A model generated the notes under the pieces. The model was not told the DNA's origin. It saw only the letters and a list, made by a program, of their open reading frames with translations, and did no database searches. A stretch of DNA of 11,354 nucleotides from Mesorhizobium sp. (GTDB lineage Bacteria > Pseudomonadota > Alphaproteobacteria > Rhizobiales > Rhizobiaceae), in assembly GCA_030698645.1 (NCBI GenBank), contig JAUYMV010000375.1, positions 1 through 11,354 of the forward strand. The letters run 5' to 3'. A program made the translations under genes and the position numbers. Positions 6,448 through 11,354 of the stretch are shown one piece after another. The first letter of the stretch is position 1; each line of letters begins with the position of its first letter.

Positions 6448-7509
6448 TCAGGCTGCGTGCGAGCGCGCCAGGCGCGGCAGGCTTTCGACCAGGAAGCGCC
6501 AGTCTTCCCGCTCGGCGGAGCCCTCGTGGCGCTTGCCGAAGAACTGGATGATCAGCTTGCCATCGGCGCCGTAGGCTTCGACCGAGGTGACATGGCCGTC
6601 GGCGCCGGGCTTGCGAACCGCCCAGACTTCGCGGATGTGGTCGACGCGCAGATGCAGGTGGAAGGTCGGGTCCATCACGTTGATCCAGGGCCCCATCGGC
6701 TTGATCTCCGCGATCGGCCCGGAATGGATCTGGATGCAGCCGCGGTTTCCCACGAAGCACATGATCGGAATGCCCTCGTCGGCGCTGAGGCGCATCATCG
6801 CGGTGACGGCGTCGGCGTCGACCGGCCAGGCATAGTCCTGCCCGACCAGCTTGACCGCCTGCTGCCGCGACAGCTTGAGATCGCGCAGGATGCCCATGAA
6901 CTGGTGAACGTCGGTCATCGCGCCCCAGCGCCGACGCAGGTCTCCGGTGTCGATGGCCGGCAGCGTGTCGAGCGTCTCGACCCCGGACGCCTGCTTGACC
7001 GCGACCGTCTGCGACTGGTCGGCGGCCAGCAGGCGGGAGACCAGCGCCTCGTAGGCATCGACGTTCGAGGCGTCGCGCAGGTGTACCTTGTGGACCGCCT
7101 CGCCGGTGTCGTCGAAGAACTGCAGGCTGCGCTTCACGGCGCCGGACTCGTCGGCCCTGGCGACCGCGAAGCCGTGCGCCCAGACCTTCGGGAAGATGCG
7201 CAGATCGATGTTCTCGCCGAGCGCCATGGCGGCGTGCGGACCGGTCACCACCTTGTCGTAGACGCCGATCTTCTCGTGCACGGCGCTGTCGTTGCGCGTC
7301 AGCGCCATGACTTCGCCGAGCGCCTCCATGCCGGTGAGGAACTCATCGACGCGCGGTTCGATGCGGCGCACCCCCTCGCCGCACCACGCCGCGACGAATT
7401 CGGCTTCCGAGATGCCCAGTTGCGTCGCCAGATCGCGCTCGCGCAGTTTCGGGTTCTCGGCGCGCGAACGGCGGATGGCTTCCGGCGCGGGTTTGGCTGT
7501 GGTGGTCAT
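6448..7509 (-). CDS. hmuS: HmuS, cytosolic heme-handling protein (HemS/ChuS family)
   Basis: Cytosolic protein that binds incoming heme and passes it on or degrades it; some homologues show heme-degrading activity. The 353 residues fit the duplicated-domain HemS family. The conserved heme-ligand histidine is H202 in MTDVHQF. LRIFPKVW (R104) matches the arginine region of the distal pocket, and the C-terminal FGKRHEGSAEREDWR (324-338) is the family's closing motif. The two halves are visible: a first around residues 60-165 and a second around 235-345 with GNRGCIQIHSGP. The start ATG at 7509 is set by an AGGGG site in the hmuP stop region 8 bp upstream; the frame reads on upstream through hmuP in a shadow. 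The N-terminus (about 14-45) carries a small helical region, SRAENPKLRERDLATQLGIS. Placed between hmuP and hmuT. Confidence 0.96.
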   Translation of the reverse strand: MTTTAKPAPEAIRRSRAENPKLRERDLATQLGISEAEFVAAWCGEGVRRIEPRVDEFLTGMEALGEVMALTRNDSAVHEKIGVYDKVVTGPHAAMALGENIDLRIFPKVWAHGFAVARADESGAVKRSLQFFDDTGEAVHKVHLRDASNVDAYEALVSRLLAADQSQTVAVKQASGVETLDTLPAIDTGDLRRRWGAMTDVHQFMGILRDLKLSRQQAVKLVGQDYAWPVDADAVTAMMRLSADEGIPIMCFVGNRGCIQIHSGPIAEIKPMGPWINVMDPTFHLHLRVDHIREVWAVRKPGADGHVTSVEAYGADGKLIIQFFGKRHEGSAEREDWRFLVESLPRLARSHAA

Positions 7510-7517
7510 GTCTGCCC

Positions 7518-7724
7518 CTACTTGTTGAGAATGAGTTTGCCCTGGCGGGTGATCTTCAGCCGATAGAGCGCGCCGTGGTGTTCGATGCCGATCTCGTGCT
7601 CGCCGCGAAACAGCGTGACGCTGTCGACGGTTCGCGACGGAATGACGTGGCGCACATTCGCCTCGGCGGATGCGGCAGGGCGCGGCGATCGATCGGCGAA
7701 CTCGAGCGTTGTGCGGTCTGTCAC
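7518..7724 (-). CDS. hmuP: HmuP, small regulator of heme uptake
   Basis: Small protein needed for expression of the heme receptor in Sinorhizobium/Ensifer and Bradyrhizobium, acting under low iron as a co-activator or through the receptor mRNA leader. The C-terminal half is the hallmark: RTVDSVTLFRGEHEIGIEHH (residues 31-50) then YRLKITRQGKLILNK to the end. I chose the GTG start at 7724 because GGAAAGG lies 8 nt upstream and the resulting 68 residues match the usual family length. An ATG at 7775 would add 17 residues but lacks a good ribosome site. It is the first gene of the leftward operon, 8 bp before hmuS, and its leader contains the RirA box. It faces the hmuR gene it is expected to control. 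Family call is firm; start is moderate. Confidence 0.88.
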   Translation of the reverse strand: MTDRTTLEFADRSPRPAASAEANVRHVIPSRTVDSVTLFRGEHEIGIEHHGALYRLKITRQGKLILNK

Positions 7725-7789
7725 GGCAGTGGCCTTTCCAAATGCCCTGGCTCGCTCGATCTGGCTGGGCGACATCGCGATTTGATTTC

Positions 7790-7818
7790 TTGACACCAAT
7801 TATCAGGTTTAATAGTGA
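7790..7818 (+). promoter_or_regulatory. Predicted hmuR promoter
   Basis: A perfect TTGACA -35 (7790-7795) with a 17-bp spacer to a weaker TAGTGA -10 (7813-7818). The -35 is embedded in the RirA box. Transcription would start near 7825 and give a leader of about 105 nt. Confidence 0.5.
7791..7805. promoter_or_regulatory. RirA iron-responsive operator (TGA-N9-TCA)
   Basis: TGACACCAATTATCA fits the iron-responsive (IRO) box used by RirA: TGA at 7791-7793, nine bases, TCA at 7803-7805. It overlaps the -35 of the predicted rightward hmuR promoter and the -10 of the predicted leftward hmuP promoter, so one bound RirA could shut both heme operons. RirA itself is encoded at 1554-2018. The half-sites are read directly; binding is inferred. 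Confidence 0.65.
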
Positions 7819-7824
7819 GTGCAA
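7797..7824 (-). promoter_or_regulatory. Predicted hmuPSTUV promoter
   Basis: On the minus strand a TTGCAC -35 (7819-7824) is followed at 15-16 bp by an ATAATT/TAATTG -10 (7797-7803). The -10 lies inside the RirA box. The match is moderate and by eye. Confidence 0.4.
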
Positions 7825-7866
7825 TACCGGAGTGATTGAGTCAAGTTTGATCGCGCACGGACAACG

Positions 7867-7911
7867 ATGAAATATGCGAGCAAGCCGAGCGCCAGCCAGC
7901 ATGATCCTTAA
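7867..7911 (+). CDS. 14-codon leader ORF upstream of hmuR (putative)
   Basis: ATG at 7867 to TAA at 7909-7911 encodes MKYASKPSASQHDP. It lies inside the predicted hmuR mRNA leader, is in the same frame as hmuR, and ends 18 nt before the hmuR start. Its own ribosome site is weak (ACGGA). HmuP-responsive elements are known in the 5' leader of heme receptor genes in Ensifer relatives, so this leader is expected to be regulatory; whether the ORF is translated, or its bases only form RNA structure, cannot be told from one sequence. The palindrome TTGAGTCAA (7836-7844) lies earlier in the same leader. Confidence 0.35.
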   Translation: MKYASKPSASQHDP

Positions 7912-7929
7912 TTGGCGGGAGCTGGGGAT

Positions 7930-10125
7930 ATGGGGCTGTTGGGTCGAAATTTCGCGATTCTGCTATGCGGGACGTCGCTGGCGATGACGTGCGGAACGGG
8001 GATGCTCCGTGCTCAGGACGTCGATGGAGAAGACGTCGCGGCCGGTGAGCAGGCCGCCGTCGGCAAAAAGGACCGCGCCACGGTCCTGCAGCGCCTCGTC
8101 ATCGGCGCCGGCGCGCCGAAGGTGGCAATCGACACGCCGCAGGCGGTGACGGTGCTCGAACAGGCCGACATCGACACGATCCAGCCGGCGACGATCGGCG
8201 AAATCATCCGCGACATCCCGGGCGTCAACGTCACCGGTTCGGACCGGCTGCTCGGCCAGAGCTTCAACATCCGCGGCATCGGCGCGCCGGAAAACACCGG
8301 CGACGGCGGACGCATCATCGTCAATGTCGACGGCGCGCAGAAATTCTACGAGCAGTACCGCCTCGGCTCGTTCTTTTCCGATCCGGAACTCTACAAGAAG
8401 GTCGAGGTGCTGCGCGGGCCGGCGTCATCGACCCTCTACGGGTCGGGCGCGCTTGGCGGCGTCATCAACTTCGTCACCAAGGACGCGTCCGACTTCATCG
8501 CCGAAGGCGACACTGGCGCGCTGCGGCTGAAGGCGGACTTCAACAGCAATCGCAACGGCTACCTGTTCTCCTCGGTGCTCGCCCAGCGCATGGGCGACAA
8601 CGCCGAATTCCTGCTGACCGGCAACTACCGTTTCGCGGACGCCTACAAGACGGGCAACGACACCGTCATCATCGGATCGAACTTCCGCGCCTGGTCGGGC
8701 CTGGCCAAGGGTACCTTCAAGGTCGGCGACGAAGGCACGCTGCGCCTGTCGTACCAGCACTGGGACTCCGATCTCGAGGATCAGCAATTGTCCCAGACGA
8801 GCACCGCCGCCTTCTTCGGCCTGATCGACCGCCACGTGGTCGACCAGACGGCGATTGCCGCCTATGAGAACCCGTTCACCGACAATAATTTGCTCGACGT
8901 GAAGGTCTCGGCCTCCTACTCGAACACGTCCAACTCGCAGCGCAACGCCGACCTTCGCGCCTCCTGCAGCGCCGGCTCCTTCGCGATCGTCTGCGACTCC
9001 GACTATGCCTACGAGACGTGGCAGTTGAACGCCCAGAACACGATGGAATGGGCGGGAGACAACTGGAAGAACTTCCTGACGATCGGCTCGCAGACGTCGT
9101 TCCAGACGCGTCAGGCGGACGCCTACTTCAACACCGGCGTCCCCTTCCCCGTCACCTTCCATCCCGAGGGCACGGATCTGAAGACCGGCGTCTTCGTCCA
9201 GAACGAATTCACCTGGGACGAGCGCCTGACGCTCATTCCGGGCGTCCGGCTCGACTGGCACAGGCTCACCCCCGACGGCAACGTCATCGACCCGGGAACC
9301 GGGATGACCGCGCTCGGCAGTTCCGACACCGCGGTCTCGCCGAAGCTCGCCGCGCACTACAAGTTCAACGACACCTTCGCCATCTTCGGCTCGCTGGCGC
9401 ACACCGAACGCTTCCCGACGCTTGACGAGGTTTTCTCGACGGCAAGCTCCTCGGCGACCTTCCTGCCGAGCCTCGACCTGCGCAAGGAGAAGTCCAACAA
9501 CATCGAGGCGGGCTTCGCTGTTTCCGGCTTCGACCTCTTCCAGGCCGGCGACACAGGCCAGATCAAGGTCACCGGCTTCCACAACGACGTGACCGACCTG
9601 ATCGTGCTCGCATCGCCGTTCGCGGCGGGGTTCAACAACCGGCCGGGCTTCGTCAACATCAACAACGCCGAGATCTACGGCTTCGAGGTGGAATCGGCCT
9701 ATGACGCGGATTATGTCTTCGCCAACGCGGCCTATTCCTATGTCATCGGCAAGGACACCGGCACCGGCGCCTACCTCCAGACGATTGCCCCGCACGAGAT
9801 CTCGCTGACGTTGGGCGCAAAAGTTCCGCAGCATGATCTGCGCTTCGGCTGGAAGGCGCGCTTCGTCGCCGGGCCGCAGGATCCGGCGCGCGATTCCGAC
9901 GGACCTCTGCCTGCACCGAACGCCACCTCGACGCGCTTTGCGACCTCCTTCAACGTGCATGACGTGTTCCTCAGCTGGACCCCGCAGGACGGCCAGTTCA
10001 AGGGTTGGGAGGCGCATGTCGGCGTCGATAACATCTTCGACGAGCAGTACAAGGAGTTCCTGATCAACGACGCCTCGAAGGGCCGCACGTTCAAGATCGC
10101 GCTCGCAAAGCAGTTCGGGTGGTGA
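7930..10125 (+). CDS. hmuR: HmuR, TonB-dependent outer-membrane heme receptor
   Basis: Outer-membrane beta-barrel that binds heme or hemoproteins and imports heme using TonB energy. I use the ATG at 7930 with GGAG 8 nt upstream, giving 731 residues; a TTG at 7912 would add six residues but has no better support. The signal peptide is about 1-28, ending LRA before QD. A TonB box-like TVLQRLV is at 51-57, and the plug at about 65-190 has DIPGVNV, SFNIRGIG and VEVLRGPASSTLYGSGALGG. The barrel follows and ends in KQFGW, an aromatic C-terminus. The HmuR-type FRAP/NPNL region is degenerate: ERFPTLDEVF (493-502) and PSLDLRKEKSNNIEAGF (513-529), with no histidine between them; H491 sits just before. 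Cys346 and Cys355 may form a loop disulfide. It is divergent from hmuP, shares its RirA box, and leads the unit hmuR-unknown-tonB. Confidence 0.94.
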   Translation: MGLLGRNFAILLCGTSLAMTCGTGMLRAQDVDGEDVAAGEQAAVGKKDRATVLQRLVIGAGAPKVAIDTPQAVTVLEQADIDTIQPATIGEIIRDIPGVNVTGSDRLLGQSFNIRGIGAPENTGDGGRIIVNVDGAQKFYEQYRLGSFFSDPELYKKVEVLRGPASSTLYGSGALGGVINFVTKDASDFIAEGDTGALRLKADFNSNRNGYLFSSVLAQRMGDNAEFLLTGNYRFADAYKTGNDTVIIGSNFRAWSGLAKGTFKVGDEGTLRLSYQHWDSDLEDQQLSQTSTAAFFGLIDRHVVDQTAIAAYENPFTDNNLLDVKVSASYSNTSNSQRNADLRASCSAGSFAIVCDSDYAYETWQLNAQNTMEWAGDNWKNFLTIGSQTSFQTRQADAYFNTGVPFPVTFHPEGTDLKTGVFVQNEFTWDERLTLIPGVRLDWHRLTPDGNVIDPGTGMTALGSSDTAVSPKLAAHYKFNDTFAIFGSLAHTERFPTLDEVFSTASSSATFLPSLDLRKEKSNNIEAGFAVSGFDLFQAGDTGQIKVTGFHNDVTDLIVLASPFAAGFNNRPGFVNINNAEIYGFEVESAYDADYVFANAAYSYVIGKDTGTGAYLQTIAPHEISLTLGAKVPQHDLRFGWKARFVAGPQDPARDSDGPLPAPNATSTRFATSFNVHDVFLSWTPQDGQFKGWEAHVGVDNIFDEQYKEFLINDASKGRTFKIALAKQFGW

Positions 10126-10126
10126 C

Positions 10127-10570
10127 ATGCGGCGGGTGACATCGGCTCTCGTTCTGACCGCGATGATGGCAGTGTCGCCCGGCATGGGGAATGCGGTCCG
10201 GGCCCAGACCGCGGGTCCGGACCCGTTCCTCGCACTCGACCTCAATGCCCTGCAGCCGTCGAAGGGCGGCTGCAGGCTGACCTTCGTGGTCACCAACGGG
10301 CTCTCCACCCCAATCGACCGCGCCGCCTTCGAGATGGCGCTTTTCAACAGGTCGGGTGTCGTCGACCGGCTGACCGTGCTCGATTTCAAGGACCTGCCGG
10401 CGGGCAAGACGAAGGTCAGCCGCTTCGATCTCGCCGGCAGCGCCTGCGCCGACATCGGCCGCGTGCTGATCAACGACGCGACGGACTGCAAGGGCGCCGG
10501 CACCGACAGGTCCGCCTGCCTGGGCAGCCTGCGCACGCAATCGACCTCCGGCGTCACGTTCGGCCGTTAG
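10127..10570 (+). CDS. Secreted hypothetical protein between hmuR and tonB, 147 aa
   Basis: A conserved but uncharacterised protein seen next to heme receptor and tonB genes in rhizobial relatives, sometimes labelled a Tat-pathway signal domain protein. The start ATG is 1 nt after the hmuR stop, so translation is probably coupled. A signal peptide spans about residues 1-27 (basic MRR, hydrophobic core, VRAQ before TAG), placing it in the periplasm. The mature part has LDLNALQPSKGGCRLTFVVTN (36-56) and VVDRLTVLDFKDLPAGKTKV (78-97), and looks like a small beta-rich domain. Four cysteines remain after cleavage (49, 107, 121, 131), enough for two disulfides. There is no heme-ligand motif such as CxxCH. 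Its fixed place between receptor and energy transducer suggests a role in heme uptake, perhaps helping receptor or TonB work, but this rests on context only. Confidence 0.85.
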   Translation: MRRVTSALVLTAMMAVSPGMGNAVRAQTAGPDPFLALDLNALQPSKGGCRLTFVVTNGLSTPIDRAAFEMALFNRSGVVDRLTVLDFKDLPAGKTKVSRFDLAGSACADIGRVLINDATDCKGAGTDRSACLGSLRTQSTSGVTFGR

Positions 10571-10579
10571 GACGCGCGC

Positions 10580-11354
10580 GTGTCCCTGCAAGCTCCAGCC
10601 CTCCCCCTCGCCTGGCAACCCATGCGACCGCATGCGCCGCGCCGGGCGGCGCGGCTGGACCCGCCCAACGCGTTTCAGGCCGTCGTGTTGCCTTTCATTG
10701 AGGAGCGGGCACAGCCCGACTGGATCGCCACGGCCGACCCGCGGCTTGCCGAATTGCCCCTTCGCCCGCTCGGATCGGCGGCGGCCCATCCGTCGCCTGC
10801 GCGGCGCAAATGGACGATCGCCGTCCTTGCTTCGATTGCCGTCCATGTGGCTGTCGCCGCGTTCGTCCTGACGCGGCAGGACGGCGACCTGGCGCAGATC
10901 GCCGGCGCCGAGAATTCCGGCATCCTGATGCAGGGCAACGCGCCGGAGGACCAGATCAGGCAAGGCGACATGGTCGAGCTCGATCCGGCGACGCAGGTGA
11001 CCATCGTGCCGCTGTCGAGTGCAAAGCCGGTCGAGACCGTCGAGGCGACGGCGGTGGAGCCTGTGGAGACCATCGAGGCCGGCGACGCCACGGTCGCCGA
11101 AGCCGCCGTCACCGAGACGCTCGAGCAGGTGACGGAGCAGACGCTCGCCGAAGCGCGGCCGGATACCGTGGTGCCGGTTGTGCAGGAAGCCGCCGCGCAG
11201 CCGGTTGAGGCTCACCCAGCCCCGACAACGGCAAGCGAAATCCTGCCGGAAATCCTCGCCGTCGACACGCCCGAAATCGTCGACGAGAACACCGTCCAGC
11301 CGTTGAGCCCTACCCCGCCGACGGAGACGATCGCCGTCCTTGCTTCGATTGCCG
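10580..11354 (+). CDS. tonB: TonB-family energy transducer, partial at window end
   Basis: Inner-membrane protein that carries proton-motive energy from ExbB/ExbD to HmuR. I start at GTG 10580, with TAGGA about 7 nt upstream overlapping the previous stop; an ATG at 10622 lacks a ribosome site. The 258 visible residues contain a long cytosolic N-terminus (1-77), one transmembrane helix (78-97, WTIAVLASIAVHVAVAAFVL) with the TonB Ser-x3-His signature at S85/H89, then a Glu/Pro/Val-rich periplasmic linker (from about 130). The C-terminal TonB domain lies outside the window. The N-terminus is much longer than the roughly dozen residues of E. coli TonB. The last nine visible residues (TIAVLASIA) repeat the start of the transmembrane helix exactly, also at DNA level, which is odd for a linker. 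The gene is the third of the hmuR unit, 9 bp after the previous gene. Confidence 0.87.
   Translation, partial: MSLQAPALPLAWQPMRPHAPRRAARLDPPNAFQAVVLPFIEERAQPDWIATADPRLAELPLRPLGSAAAHPSPARRKWTIAVLASIAVHVAVAAFVLTRQDGDLAQIAGAENSGILMQGNAPEDQIRQGDMVELDPATQVTIVPLSSAKPVETVEATAVEPVETIEAGDATVAEAAVTETLEQVTEQTLAEARPDTVVPVVQEAAAQPVEAHPAPTTASEILPEILAVDTPEIVDENTVQPLSPTPPTETIAVLASIA
10813..10841 (+). repeat. 29-bp direct repeat, copy 1 (tonB transmembrane segment)
   Basis: From GACGATCGCC to TTCGATTGCCG; encodes TIAVLASIA at the start of the TonB transmembrane helix. An exact copy lies at 11326-11354, 513 bp on, in the same frame. Confidence 0.9.
11326..11354 (+). repeat. 29-bp direct repeat, copy 2 (at window edge)
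   Basis: Exact copy of 10813-10841, in frame (513 = 171 codons). It ends with the window, so the true repeat may be longer. The bases before the two copies do not match (AAATG versus GACGGA). Confidence 0.9.

Noticed and set aside
7725..7799. Longer hmuP starts at TTG 7799 or ATG 7775
   Set aside because: TTG 7799 would put translation start inside the RirA box, and the ATG has no good ribosome site; GTG 7724 gives the usual HmuP length.
8425..10557. 710-codon open frame antisense to hmuR and the next gene
   Set aside because: Arises from GC-rich codon bias in the sense genes; it is Arg/Val/Gly-rich, shows no domain, and covers well-identified genes.

Overview
The window looks like a chromosomal segment of a high-GC alphaproteobacterium of the order Hyphomicrobiales (Rhizobiales), most likely near Mesorhizobium and other Phyllobacteriaceae. 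This rests on a RirA-type Rrf2 repressor with its three cluster cysteines, a rhizobial hmuPSTUV heme-uptake operon, a TGA-N9-TCA iron-responsive operator and intergenic foldback repeats. The genus is an inference; no rRNA or other marker is present.

Left part (1-2018): the N-terminal part of a CYP102-like (P450 BM3-like) cytochrome P450 runs leftward out of the window. It is divergent from rirA, the global iron-responsive repressor. The 267 bp between them hold a leftward promoter, a perfect palindrome (1387-1400), and an Irr/ICE-like 7-3-7 inverted repeat just upstream of the rirA -10.

Middle part (2019-3600): an accessory-looking stretch. It has two short hairpins, an unrecognised 138-residue protein on the minus strand, and a small GIY-YIG nuclease-family protein. 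Two 200-bp foldback repeats (about 95% identical, no indels) lie either side of the GIY-YIG gene.

Right part (3601-11354): a complete heme-iron uptake system in two divergent units. Leftward: hmuP, hmuS, hmuT, hmuU, hmuV, with gaps of only 6-11 bp. Rightward: the TonB-dependent heme receptor hmuR, a small secreted protein of unknown role, and tonB, which is cut by the window end. One RirA box (7791-7805) overlaps core promoter elements of both units. Heme would enter through HmuR powered by TonB, be caught by HmuT, cross the inner membrane through HmuUV and be handled by HmuS; HmuP is a small regulator needed for receptor expression in relatives. The hmuR leader (about 105-110 nt) carries a 14-codon ORF in frame with hmuR.

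The main oddities are a 29-bp exact, in-frame repeat of the tonB transmembrane-segment DNA at the very end of the window (either a real internal duplication or a contig-end artefact), the in-frame leader ORF of hmuR, and substitutions in the P450 at positions that bind fatty acids and tune the heme in P450 BM3. I did not find a clearly new multi-gene system; most of the window is an iron and heme homeostasis locus.
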